Made by a program: the position numbers and the translations under genes. A stretch of 64,000 nucleotides of DNA from Saprospiraceae bacterium (GTDB lineage Bacteria > Bacteroidota > Bacteroidia > Chitinophagales > Saprospiraceae). A model generated the notes under the pieces. That model searched no databases and was not told the origin of the DNA. It saw only the letters and a list, made by a program, of their open reading frames with translations. The stretch covers positions 186,001 to 250,000 of the forward strand of contig JAHCHX010000004.1 of assembly GCA_026129545.1 (NCBI GenBank). The letters are read 5' to 3'. Shown here in pieces: positions 18,428 through 26,654 of this stretch; position 1 is the stretch's first letter, and each line of letters begins with the position of its first letter.

Positions 18428-18482
18428 AGGGGAGTTGGAGGGCTTGCCCGGCCAAGCAAAGCGGCTGGGCAACCCCTTCAAC
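18423..18482. terminator. Element D1: bidirectional terminator-like inverted repeat
   Basis: Outer arms GTTGAAGGGG (18423-18432) and CCCCTTCAAC (18473-18482). Inner arms TTGCCCGGCC and GGCTGGGCAA surround AAGCAAAGC. It lies between convergent genes, and its outer arms contain both stop codons (TGA 18425-18427 on plus, TGA 18478-18480 on minus). Related to D2 (29991-30038) and D3 (30586-30636). Confidence 0.7.
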
Positions 18483-19140
18483 TCGCAAACCCCGCCAAAA
18501 ACACTGCCACCATGCCCGCAGCATAGCCTCTGTACAGATCAGCAGGGGTGTGTGCCCCCAATGCGAGACGGGCCATGCCGACCCATCCGGCCAGCACCAC
18601 CAAGAGGGCTATCACCGCGTTGAGGCTCAGCTGGAGCGTGCCGCTGCCGAGCGACAGGCTGACAAAAGCAGCCCCCCAAGCCTTGTTGGTTAGCAGCATC
18701 ATGGCGACCAAGCCGCCCATGCCGACCGCGTGTGCGCTGATTTTCGTGAAAATATTGATGAAAAAAGCGAGGAAAAGCCCAATGGTGGCACCCAACACGA
18801 AGGCATTGAACAACGGAGGCGCTTGGTCGGCTGACGAGAGGTTTTTGTAGAGCCACAAATAGAACACGCTGGAGAGGATGTATGGCCCGGTGCGCTCCAT
18901 CTTGTCGCGCATCTGAAAACTCTTGACAAAACCAAGCGGCTTCATCAGCGCCACGCCGAACGCTGGCAGCAAAAAACTGGTGCTGAACACCGAAAGAAAC
19001 AAAATGACGGCTCGTTTGTCGCTCAGGCTGCGGACGCTGAAAGCGTAAGGATTGATGAGGATGAGCAGCAACAGGGCGTAGGTCAGCACCAGCAGTGGGT
19101 GAAAGAGCACCGTGAGCGCATGGGCAAGGGTTTTGTTCAT
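18478..19140 (-). CDS. PAP2-superfamily-like integral membrane protein
   Basis: 220 residues with about seven hydrophobic helices (LTVLFHPLLVLTYALLLLIL, AVILFLSVFSTSFLLPAFG, NAFVLGATIGLFLAFFI and so on). Motifs FTKISAHAVGMGG and ARLALGAHTPADLYRGYAAG match the second and third PAP2 phosphatase motifs (S.H and R.....H...D). The first motif (KxxxxxxRP) is at best the degenerate KMERTGPY. By family it would dephosphorylate a lipid phosphate in the inner membrane, but activity is uncertain. Its ATG overlaps the smpB stop (ATGA at 19137-19140), so it is translationally coupled to smpB. Confidence 0.75.
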   Translation of the reverse strand: MNKTLAHALTVLFHPLLVLTYALLLLILINPYAFSVRSLSDKRAVILFLSVFSTSFLLPAFGVALMKPLGFVKSFQMRDKMERTGPYILSSVFYLWLYKNLSSADQAPPLFNAFVLGATIGLFLAFFINIFTKISAHAVGMGGLVAMMLLTNKAWGAAFVSLSLGSGTLQLSLNAVIALLVVLAGWVGMARLALGAHTPADLYRGYAAGMVAVFLAGFAS

Positions 19141-19613
19141 CGCACTTTGTAGGCTTTGTTGATGCGGTCGAGATGGCGTTTGTCTTCGCGTTCCTTGATG
19201 GTCTCGCGCTTGTCGAATGATTTTTTGCCACGCGCCAGCGCAATGGTCACTTTGGCAAACCCTCGGTCATTGATGAAAATCTTGTAGGGAATGATGGTGG
19301 AGCCTTTTTCCTTCACCCCTCGTTCGAGCTTGCGCAGCTCGGGCCGACGGAGCAAAAGTTTTCGATTGCGGCGCGGGAGGTGGTTGCTATCGGTGCCGTA
19401 CTCATATTCGGCGATGTAGAGGTTGCGCACCCACAGTTCTCCATTGTCAAACACACAGTAGGCATCCGTCAGGTTGGCATTGCCATTTCGGATGCTTTTT
19501 ATCTCCGACCCAGTCAGCGAAATGCCCGCATCGTACTGCTGCACGAAGTAGTACTCGAACGCGGCCTTGCGGTTCGTGATTTCGACTTTTTGTTTTCTTT
19601 TCTCTTTTGCCAT
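19137..19613 (-). CDS. smpB: SsrA-binding protein SmpB
   Basis: 158 residues, the normal length for SmpB. The start at 19613 (MAKEKRKQKVEITNRKAAFE) is preferred to the one 18 nt upstream, because a promoter box sits at 19629-19636. Family blocks: FEYYFVQQYDAGISLTGSEI, SIRNGNANLTDAYC, HLPRRNRKLLLRRPEL, TIIPYKIFINDRGFAKVTIA and a basic tail GKKSFDKRETIKERE. SmpB brings tmRNA to stalled ribosomes for trans-translation. The tmRNA gene is not in this window. The stop codon overlaps the start of the PAP2-like gene. Confidence 0.97.
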   Translation of the reverse strand: MAKEKRKQKVEITNRKAAFEYYFVQQYDAGISLTGSEIKSIRNGNANLTDAYCVFDNGELWVRNLYIAEYEYGTDSNHLPRRNRKLLLRRPELRKLERGVKEKGSTIIPYKIFINDRGFAKVTIALARGKKSFDKRETIKEREDKRHLDRINKAYKVR

Positions 19614-19628
19614 GGTTGAAAAAGCCGC

Positions 19629-19636
19629 CAAAGGTA
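19629..19636 (-). promoter_or_regulatory. Candidate -7 box (TACCTTTG) for smpB
   Basis: CAAAGGTA on the plus strand reads TACCTTTG on the minus strand, an exact TAnnTTTG match 16 nt before the smpB ATG. It implies a very short leader and decides against the longer reading frame. Confidence 0.5.
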
Positions 19637-19847
19637 CAGCAGTATCGCGTTTTTTTCGCCGCTCTGTTTTTGGGAGGAGGACGAGCGTTTCCCTCGATTT
19701 GCTCGCCCAGACCGCGACCGCATAGTTTCATCACTCTAAAACACCGCAAAATGAAAACTTAACGTGGCGGCATCGGCGCAAAACCCTAACTTGCGACAAA
19801 TTTTTATTTTTTCACACAAACTACCCACCGATGATGAAAAAGATTAT

Positions 19848-19887
19848 CTTCCAACCTTCCAACCTTCCAACCTTCCAGCCTTCCAAG
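19848..19887 (+). repeat. Octanucleotide tandem repeat (CTTCCAAC)5 near a start codon
   Basis: Three perfect CTTCCAAC units (19848-19871) followed by CTTCCAGC and CTTCCAAG. The tract lies between the ATGATGAAAAAG start at 19831 and the metalloprotease frame. An 8-nt unit changes the frame whenever the copy number changes, so this is a candidate phase-variation switch. The rest of 19637-19830 shows only a loose -7-like TATTTTTT at 19805. Confidence 0.75.
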
Positions 19888-19927
19888 CCTGTCCTCAAGG
19901 ATTAGCGGCCTCTTAATCTCATGCCTC

Positions 19928-22900
19928 ATGCTTGGTTGCGCCACGTCAATACCCCTGTTTGCGCATTCCCAAACGGTGTGCGACTGTGTGGCCGTTGCTT
20001 GCGAGGGCTGGCCATTGCACGACATACGCTGTGACGATTATCCTGACACTTATGGGCCACACTATGTCAAGGCATACCTGTGGTTTGTGGTGCCTCCCAA
20101 CGCGCCGAACGCCTTTGAGGACCCGTTGGACGAACGCACCGCGACCATTTGGGCGAACCTTTTCAACGCTTTCGCCCCGCACAACATACACATCGTGCCG
20201 GGCTTTGGGGATTGCTCCCCCTCCGCCACCTACGAAGCCATCAACGAGGATTTGGCCCCCAACAATGCCAATGTGTTTTATCTGCGAAGCATCGGCCACA
20301 AGAACGACGACGGGATTGATATGTATGTTTTCAGGGACGACATAGCGGTCGGGGGAGGATGGGCGTTTTGCGTGCCGAGCAGCTTTTTCTATTTGTTCGG
20401 AAAAGAGCCCAACACCAGCGACAACGTGAGCGCGACACAAATCGTGTCGCACGAGATGGGGCATTGCTTGGGATTGCTGCACACTTTTGAGGAAGGCCCC
20501 GGCACTTCTTGCAGGGACCTCGACGGCTCGGATTGCAAGTTCAGGGGAGACTTGGTGTGCGACACCCCGCCTGACGACAGATCATACCCCTCCAACCCGG
20601 ACTGCGACCCGCAGCTCCTTTCTTCGGAACTGGATTTCAACATCATGTCCGGCTTTTCGCCATGGAGGTGCGTGTCCCGGTTCACCAACGGACAGGGCGC
20701 TCGCATGCGCCGATACCTGAGCGAGCCGGTCGGCGTCGTTGACGACGCGAAAATCCAGGACATCGTCGTCACTGGCCAAGTGACATGGGACACCCCCATG
20801 AGCCCCGGCGCCAACGTCATCGTCGAGCCTGAAGCGGTGCTGACCATCAACGCCCCGGTGACCATGCAAGAGAACGCCCGCATATACGTGCGTCGCGGCG
20901 ACGGGCAGGGGACGGTGTCCGGCGGGCAGCTGAGGGTGTTCTCGACGATAACGGCGGTCTGCGACAAGTTGTGGGGGGGCGTGGTGGTGGAAGGCTATGC
21001 CAACCGCCCCCAGAGCACCGTCTATCAGGGCAGGGCGTACGTGGGCGTGGGCGGGGTGCTTGAGCACGCCCGTCTGGCGATTTATGTCAACGGGTTGAAC
21101 CCCGTGACGGGCTTTCCCGTGCTTAGTGGCGGCGGGGGCATGGTGGGGGCGCAGGGAGCGGTGTTTCGCAACAACGAGGTGGACGTGGAGTTCGGGCCTT
21201 ATTTTGCGTCCTTGAACAGGGCTTACTTCACGGCCAGCATTTTCGATGTTCCTTGTCGGTTTGTCACCGACGACGGCTATCGGGGCGGGCGGGCGCCCAC
21301 GCATCTTTTTTTGAAGGGTGTTTTCGGTGTCAGGGTGGCCGATTGCATCTTCACCGACGACAGGACCGATTCTTACTCGCTCCCCAAGACGCGCGGCGTC
21401 GGCATCTATTCCGAAGATGCGGGCTTTCTCACGTACCAGCCCCGGCCCAACCGCTTCTTCGGCTTGTTTCACGGCATTCATGTGTTGCAAACCAGCCCAA
21501 CGGCGGGGATAGCCATTCGGGGAGGGATATTTGAGGCGTGCTTCGACGGGGTGCACGCCACGGACAATGCCATCCTGGCCATTGACGACAACACGTTCAC
21601 GCTGCGGCGCCCCGATTTTTTCACTGGCCCCGCGTCGCAACTGTTCAGGGCGATTTACGTGGAGGGAGGAACGGCCACCATAAGCCTGGACGGCAACGTG
21701 TTCGTTGGTGCCGACACGGTCTTGCTCTTCGGGACGGAAGTGCTGTCCATCGGGGGAGGCAACAAGGTTTTTTCAGGCAACACCTACCACGAACTGTACG
21801 TCGGCAACAGGGCGTACGGGCTAAACGGCGTCGCCTCTGCCGGTGGCCTGATTTTTAGCGGGCTGATGTACGAGTGCAGCTCCTTCACAAGGAGCTCGGA
21901 ACACGACAACTTGGTGGCCCTTGGCGCCACCATCCGGCTGGAACAGGGGCGGAAGATCGATGGTGAACCCATTTCCGCCGGCAACCGCTATCTCGACTTG
22001 GTGGGGCAACAGTTTACAAACAATGGCGCACCTATTTTCTACCACCATATAGAGAACACAACGCAAGCACTAATAGACGGCTATTTCACACCAACTACCA
22101 TAACACGTGTCCAAAGTTTGCCAAACGCCGCTTGCGACGTTGCAGAATGCCCCCCTCCTTGCGACACCGAAACCGAACTCTCCGAAACCAAAACCCAGTT
22201 TTTCCAACAAAAACAAACTTGGACGACCAAAACCGCCGCCTACCCCTCCATCACCGACCCAAACCAGCGCCAAACCGAAGCCGATGTCATCAACCGCCTG
22301 CGGCTTTCGCTCGACCAGACCGGCGCTCGCATTCTGCTCCACCACGCGCTCGACACCACAGATTTGCGAACGGACTCGGTGCTTGTGTGGCTGGGACACT
22401 TGGAAACATACGACGCGGACTTGCAGTTGGCACGCCACCACTTCTTTTCCGGCGACTACTCCACGGCTGACAGCCTGTTGCAGCTTATCCCCTCTCAATA
22501 TGGGCTGAGCGGCGATTGGCTTGCCGAGTTCAACGACGTCAGGGATGTGCTGGATGCCCTTCGCCCGCGTCTGGAGGCGGGCGTATCGCTCTCGGCCCTG
22601 CCGGAGACCCTGGTTGACTCGATACTGTACTGGGGTGCCGATTGCTCGGCAGCGGGCGCTTTGGCCCGCAACATACTCTGCCGCAACGGCTTGCGCAAGG
22701 AAGCGGACTGCGAGGAAATCGGGCAAAAGGCGAGCGGAACGACCCAAAGCAATGCGATTCAGGCCAGCGGCCAAACGTTGAAAATATACCCTAATCCGGC
22801 CAGCGCTGAGGTTTCAATTGAGCTGCCTTTAAACGTGTCATGCACCAATATTGCAATCGTCAGTTTGGCAGACGGGCGAATATGTCTGGATTTTGCGGCA

Positions 22901-23020
22901 GCAACTGGCAGTAATACCGTTAAAATAAACATCGCAGGTTTTTCAGGCGGCGTATATGCCGTACTTGCGAGAATGGTTGACGGCTCAACACTTCGGGCCA
23001 AACTTCTGATTTCGAATTAA
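19928..23020 (+). CDS. Secreted M43-like metalloprotease with T9SS type A sorting domain
   Basis: 1030 residues from the first ATG in this frame. The zinc site VSHEMGHCLGLLHTFE (His175, Glu176, His179, His185) is followed by LVCDTPPDD, as in M43 cytophagalysin-like proteases. About residues 270-720 look like a right-handed beta-helix (GVVVEGYANRPQS, GVGGVLEHARLAIYVNG, GIFEACFDGVHATDNAILAI). A Cys-rich linker (CDVAECPPPCDTE), a helical region and a type A C-terminal domain (LKIYPNPASAEVSIEL ... GFSGGVYAVLARM) end it. It should be exported by the T9SS. The frame is open back to 19838 and codes a signal-peptide core (SGLLISCLMLGCATSIPLFA) that begins upstream of 19928. The only good start upstream (MMKKIIFQPS at 19831) is out of frame by the octamer repeat. 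The gene may therefore be switched off, or start weakly at 19928, in this sequence. Confidence 0.85.
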   Translation: MLGCATSIPLFAHSQTVCDCVAVACEGWPLHDIRCDDYPDTYGPHYVKAYLWFVVPPNAPNAFEDPLDERTATIWANLFNAFAPHNIHIVPGFGDCSPSATYEAINEDLAPNNANVFYLRSIGHKNDDGIDMYVFRDDIAVGGGWAFCVPSSFFYLFGKEPNTSDNVSATQIVSHEMGHCLGLLHTFEEGPGTSCRDLDGSDCKFRGDLVCDTPPDDRSYPSNPDCDPQLLSSELDFNIMSGFSPWRCVSRFTNGQGARMRRYLSEPVGVVDDAKIQDIVVTGQVTWDTPMSPGANVIVEPEAVLTINAPVTMQENARIYVRRGDGQGTVSGGQLRVFSTITAVCDKLWGGVVVEGYANRPQSTVYQGRAYVGVGGVLEHARLAIYVNGLNPVTGFPVLSGGGGMVGAQGAVFRNNEVDVEFGPYFASLNRAYFTASIFDVPCRFVTDDGYRGGRAPTHLFLKGVFGVRVADCIFTDDRTDSYSLPKTRGVGIYSEDAGFLTYQPRPNRFFGLFHGIHVLQTSPTAGIAIRGGIFEACFDGVHATDNAILAIDDNTFTLRRPDFFTGPASQLFRAIYVEGGTATISLDGNVFVGADTVLLFGTEVLSIGGGNKVFSGNTYHELYVGNRAYGLNGVASAGGLIFSGLMYECSSFTRSSEHDNLVALGATIRLEQGRKIDGEPISAGNRYLDLVGQQFTNNGAPIFYHHIENTTQALIDGYFTPTTITRVQSLPNAACDVAECPPPCDTETELSETKTQFFQQKQTWTTKTAAYPSITDPNQRQTEADVINRLRLSLDQTGARILLHHALDTTDLRTDSVLVWLGHLETYDADLQLARHHFFSGDYSTADSLLQLIPSQYGLSGDWLAEFNDVRDVLDALRPRLEAGVSLSALPETLVDSILYWGADCSAAGALARNILCRNGLRKEADCEEIGQKASGTTQSNAIQASGQTLKIYPNPASAEVSIELPLNVSCTNIAIVSLADGRICLDFAAATGSNTVKINIAGFSGGVYAVLARMVDGSTLRAKLLISN

Positions 23021-23039
23021 AGACTGTTCAAGCCTTTGG

Positions 23040-23066
23040 GGGTTGGTGACCTAATGTCACCAACCC
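23040..23066 (+). terminator. Hairpin terminator after the metalloprotease gene
   Basis: Perfect 11-bp stem GGGTTGGTGAC / GTCACCAACCC with loop CTAAT, followed by TTTATC. It lies 20 nt after the stop codon and before the next cargo gene. Confidence 0.65.
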
Positions 23067-23094
23067 TTTATCACTTCACTCAACTTGAACGAAC

Positions 23095-24621
23095 ATGCTC
23101 AAATGCTTTTCAATTCACCTACTTTTTTGTTTGCTCCATGGCATTTTAAGCGCCCAGCCGGGGTTCAATCAGATTTATGACAACTCCAGCCTTGGGAACA
23201 AGCATTTCCATAGGATTTTCGTGGATCAAGACACCATCATAGCCATAGGGTTGGGACACGAGTCTGGCGTTCCCCAAGGTGTTGTGTTGGCTAAAATAGA
23301 CACTTTTGGCAATTTGGTTGCGCAGAGTTTCATAGTTGACTCGCTTAACGATTTTCTCACGATGTATTTTCTGTTTGGCAACATCATCAAAACCTCGGAA
23401 GGGTACTATGCCTTTCCGGTTGTCGCCTTGGGCCGAGGCGGCCATTTGTTGATACAAATTGACGGTGACCTGCAGGTGAGGTCAATTTTTGAGTATTCAA
23501 ATGGCGGCAACCTATCCATGTTCGAGCATCAAATCATGGAGGCTGACGATGGGGGTTTTTATATTGTCGGGAATGTCACGAGGCCAAACTACAAGCGAGA
23601 TGGCTTTATTCGCAGGGTAAGCAAGGAGGGCACGGAGCTGTGGTTCAAGTATTACGGCGACTACAACAAAGACGAGTCGTTTCGTTGCATGGCGAGAATG
23701 CCGGACAACCGCTTTTTAGTCGGTGGCGGGGCAGGCCCCAATGTCAACAACAGCGAGACGTCCCGCGCGGGGCTGTGGGTACTCGACAGCAACGGGACGG
23801 TGCTGAAAACCTCGCTGGGGCCGGAGGAGCCTGACTTGACGACCATATTGGGCATTCTACCCGCCTCCGACGGCGGGTTCATTGCCCACGGCCTCACCTA
23901 TTGGGGGCAAGGGCCTTGGGGCAGCAAGGTGCAGGTGAGCCTGCTCAAGTTCGATGCCGACCTGAACCTCCAATGGCTCAAGCACATCGGCCCGAGCAGC
24001 AGCGACTACAACGGCATCTACGACATGACGCGGCCCCCCGACGGGCACTACCTCGTGGCGGGGCAGCGCACGGCCTACGGCGACCTTGCCCAGCCCAGCG
24101 GCGGGGACTGGGGGGGCTGGCTCTACAAGTTCACGGAGCAGGGCGACAGCCTGTGGTCGAGGGCCGACAACGCGCCGGCGCCCCACGTCCCCGCCGGTCA
24201 GTTTGCCTACGGCGGGGTGGGCATCCTGAGCAGCGGCAGCGTGGTGGCGGGCGGCGTGGGGACTTTGAGCACCCAGTTCGTGGGCTGGGTGGTGAAGGTG
24301 ACCGCGGATGGTTGCATGGACACTGTTTTTTGCGGCGCGGTGGGGGCTGGGGAGCCGCTTTCGCCTCTGCTCGACGCCTCCCTGCTTTCCATTGCGCCCA
24401 ACCCCGCCGGCGCCACCGTGTCGCTGGCGCTCGAGGGGGAGGTGGCGGGCGGCAGGCTCGTCCGATTTTCCATCCACAATCTGCTGGGGCAGGAGCTGTG
24501 GTCGGCGCGGTCCGCGTCGGGTCGGGAGGAGGTGTGGTTGTCGGGCTGGCCTGCGGGGGCCTACATCGCGCGGGCGGAGTCGGCGCGGGGGGTGGCGGCG
24601 CGGGTGTTTGTGAAGGAGTGA
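23095..24621 (+). CDS. Secreted beta-propeller-like protein with T9SS type A sorting domain
   Basis: 508 residues with a signal peptide (IHLLFCLLHGILSAQ). Repeated blocks of the form EADDGGFYIVGN, MPDNRFLVGGG, ASDGGFIAHG and PPDGHYLVAGQ suggest a propeller, as in many T9SS cargo proteins. The C-terminus (LLSIAPNPAGATVSLALEGE ... NLLGQELWSA ... WPAGAYIARAE) is a type A sorting domain. No catalytic motif is visible. GC content climbs sharply along the gene: 23/60 bases at 23341-23400 but 50/60 at 24541-24600. It lies downstream of the metalloprotease gene after a hairpin and is convergent with the glycosylase gene 10 nt away. Confidence 0.82.
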   Translation: MLKCFSIHLLFCLLHGILSAQPGFNQIYDNSSLGNKHFHRIFVDQDTIIAIGLGHESGVPQGVVLAKIDTFGNLVAQSFIVDSLNDFLTMYFLFGNIIKTSEGYYAFPVVALGRGGHLLIQIDGDLQVRSIFEYSNGGNLSMFEHQIMEADDGGFYIVGNVTRPNYKRDGFIRRVSKEGTELWFKYYGDYNKDESFRCMARMPDNRFLVGGGAGPNVNNSETSRAGLWVLDSNGTVLKTSLGPEEPDLTTILGILPASDGGFIAHGLTYWGQGPWGSKVQVSLLKFDADLNLQWLKHIGPSSSDYNGIYDMTRPPDGHYLVAGQRTAYGDLAQPSGGDWGGWLYKFTEQGDSLWSRADNAPAPHVPAGQFAYGGVGILSSGSVVAGGVGTLSTQFVGWVVKVTADGCMDTVFCGAVGAGEPLSPLLDASLLSIAPNPAGATVSLALEGEVAGGRLVRFSIHNLLGQELWSARSASGREEVWLSGWPAGAYIARAESARGVAARVFVKE

Positions 24622-24631
24622 GGCTCCCTCC

Positions 24632-25309
24632 TCACAACGCCCCTCTCAATGTCGCCACATATTTTTCCACAAATTCCGCTACCCGTTTTCGTCGGTATTG
24701 CATCACCCAGCGTGGGTGAGGAAGCGGCACGATTTCCTTGAAAAAGCCGTGCGAAGCGTTCAGTTTTTGAAAATAAGAGAAATTCTGCCCCTCGCCAAGG
24801 CAAATCGCCGCCTCACGCCGAGCGCCAAAATCGAGTTGGGTGCGGATATTCCAAACGATGAACGCCTCAGCGGTTTTTTGAAGAAAGCGGTCGTCGTAGT
24901 AGTTGATGTTTTTGCCGTCTTTCACAAAACCCAGCGGCGAAAGGGAGGTGATGTAAAAATCGCGGCAAAAAGCCGACGCGCCACCATAAGCATGGATAAG
25001 TTGCCAGACGAACGTGGCGGACAACTCCGGCTTTTTGGGAAAACTGGTAGCAATGCCGCACTCCGTCTCAAGCCGCAGCGGGTCGGTGAACGGCACCCCT
25101 GTCAGCCCTGCCCCAAAACGCCCCGGATTGATGCCAAAGATAAAGGCGCGGGTTTGGAGGTCGTCGTAAAAACGCTGGTAAAAAGCCATCAGCGCCCGCA
25201 TCGTCTCGGCATTGTCGTAGGGGAAAAGCCACTCAAAACCCGGCGGCAGCGCGATGTCCGGCGGGCGCAGCGCCTGCGTGAAAGCGATAACCTGTGCTGC
25301 AAAAGTCAT
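24632..25309 (-). CDS. SMUG2-family uracil-DNA glycosylase
   Basis: 225 residues from the ATG at 25309 (MTFAAQVIAFTQALRPPDIA); the frame runs 54 nt further upstream, but that part overlaps the likely promoter gap. Family motifs: FIFGINPGRFGAGLTGVPFT (uracil-binding/catalytic loop) and VPLPHPRWVMQYRRKR (C-terminal loop), with FYITSLSPLGFVKDGKN between them. SMUG2 proteins belong to the uracil-DNA glycosylase superfamily and remove damaged pyrimidines as the first step of base-excision repair. Cytosolic. It is divergent from aroA, with 81 nt between the starts. Confidence 0.88.
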   Translation of the reverse strand: MTFAAQVIAFTQALRPPDIALPPGFEWLFPYDNAETMRALMAFYQRFYDDLQTRAFIFGINPGRFGAGLTGVPFTDPLRLETECGIATSFPKKPELSATFVWQLIHAYGGASAFCRDFYITSLSPLGFVKDGKNINYYDDRFLQKTAEAFIVWNIRTQLDFGARREAAICLGEGQNFSYFQKLNASHGFFKEIVPLPHPRWVMQYRRKRVAEFVEKYVATLRGAL

Positions 25310-25390
25310 GGCGCGAAGATGCTGCAATTTCGGGGCATGGACGCGGCAATATCTCATTCTCAATCATTCGAATGATGCGACCTTTGCCCC

Positions 25391-26629
25391 ATGTTGCGAC
25401 TATCCAAACCCAATCGCTCACTATTGGGCGACATCGCCCTCGACGGCTCCAAGAGCATCAGCAACCGGGCGCTCATCGCGCTGGCACTGGCGGGCACCGT
25501 GCCAACGGATTGGCTCACCAACCTCTCCACCTCTAAGGACACACTCACGCTCTTGCGCCTGCTATCGCAGCCCGGCGACACTTTCGACGCGGGCGACGCA
25601 GGCACCACGTTCCGATTCCTCACCGCATATTTAGCCTTGCAGCCCGGTACGCAAGTGCTCACCGGTTCTGCCCGAATGCGCGAGCGTCCCGTCGGCAGCC
25701 TCGTGGCGGCGCTCCGCGACTTGGGTGCCGATATCGAGTATTTGGAAAAAGAAGGATACCCGCCGCTCCGCATCGGCGCGATGAAATTGGCTAAGCACAC
25801 ATCGCGGCCTCTTGTGCGCATTCACGCGGGCACGAGCAGCCAATTCCTGTCTGCCCTTTTGCTCATCGCGCCATACCTGCCGCATGGGCTGCAATTGGTG
25901 CCGGAAGGCAACTTGGTCTCGCGGCCCTATCTCGAAATGACCATGCGGCTCATGCGGCATTTCGGAGCGAGGGTGAGCGAGCAAGGCGAGTCCATCACTG
26001 TGGAGCCGGGCGCTTACCAGCCGCGTCCGCTCACCGTGGAGGCCGACTGGTCGGCAGCTTCGTATTGGTACGAAATGGCGGCGTTTGCCGACGAGGTGGA
26101 GTTGCGGCTGAAAGGGCTATTTGCCGAAAGCTGGCAAGGCGATTCGGTATTGGTGCAGATGATGCCCTCATTCGGCGTGCAGACCGTTTTTGAAGCGGAA
26201 GGCATTGTGTTGAAAAAGAGCGGGGTGCCGCCTGCGCCCTCGTTTGAGTGGGATTTTGTGGAGTGTCCGGACATCGCGCAGACACTGGCGGTCACTTGCG
26301 CGGGGTTGGGTGTGCAAGGGATTTTTTCAGGTTTGGAAACACTGTTTATCAAGGAAACCGACCGGGTGGCGGCGTTGCGGGGCGAGTTGACCAAAGTCGG
26401 CGTGTCGTTTGAGCCACTGCCCGACGGGAAGCGTTTTTCCCTAAAAGGCAAAGCGACGTGGGCGACGGTGCCGCGTTTTGCCACTTACCACGACCACCGC
26501 ATGGCCATGTCGTTCGCGCCGCTGGCTTTTTGGGGCGCTGTCGAAATCGAAAACCCGTCGGTGGTGAATAAGTCCTACCCGGCTTTTTGGGAGCATCTGG
26601 CGGCGGTGGGTTTTCGCCTGCTGATGTAA
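25391..26629 (+). CDS. aroA: 3-phosphoshikimate 1-carboxyvinyltransferase (EPSP synthase)
   Basis: 412 residues, slightly short for the family (~425-440). It catalyses phosphoenolpyruvate + shikimate-3-phosphate to EPSP in aromatic amino-acid synthesis, in the cytosol. Motifs: LDGSKSISNRALI (Lys21, Arg26), DAGTTFRFLTAYL, the PEP-loop SARMRERPVG, GTSSQFLSALLL, ECPDIAQTLAVTCAGL, KETDRVAALRGEL and TYHDHRMAMSFAPL. All expected catalytic blocks are present. No other shikimate gene is adjacent. GACCTTTG ends just 8 nt before the ATG and may be part of its promoter, implying a very short leader. Confidence 0.95.
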   Translation: MLRLSKPNRSLLGDIALDGSKSISNRALIALALAGTVPTDWLTNLSTSKDTLTLLRLLSQPGDTFDAGDAGTTFRFLTAYLALQPGTQVLTGSARMRERPVGSLVAALRDLGADIEYLEKEGYPPLRIGAMKLAKHTSRPLVRIHAGTSSQFLSALLLIAPYLPHGLQLVPEGNLVSRPYLEMTMRLMRHFGARVSEQGESITVEPGAYQPRPLTVEADWSAASYWYEMAAFADEVELRLKGLFAESWQGDSVLVQMMPSFGVQTVFEAEGIVLKKSGVPPAPSFEWDFVECPDIAQTLAVTCAGLGVQGIFSGLETLFIKETDRVAALRGELTKVGVSFEPLPDGKRFSLKGKATWATVPRFATYHDHRMAMSFAPLAFWGAVEIENPSVVNKSYPAFWEHLAAVGFRLLM

Positions 26630-26637
26630 AGTCAATG

Positions 26638-26645
26638 TAACTTTG
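26638..26645 (+). promoter_or_regulatory. Candidate -7 box (TAACTTTG) for the PfkB gene
   Basis: Exact TAnnTTTG match ending 9 nt before the ATG at 26655. If real, the transcript would be nearly leaderless, and the TTG at 26643 cannot be the start. It lies immediately after the aroA stop. Confidence 0.35.
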
Positions 26646-26654
26646 GCGGGAAAA

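Noticed and set aside
20582..21640. 352-codon minus-strand frame inside the metalloprotease gene
   Set aside because: It is antisense to a clear metalloprotease with a zinc motif; the translation is Arg/His-rich and without motifs.
24632..24665. Convergent gene ends 10 nt apart (propeller gene and glycosylase) as a possible frameshift or fusion
   Set aside because: Both proteins end at normal family positions and lie on opposite strands.
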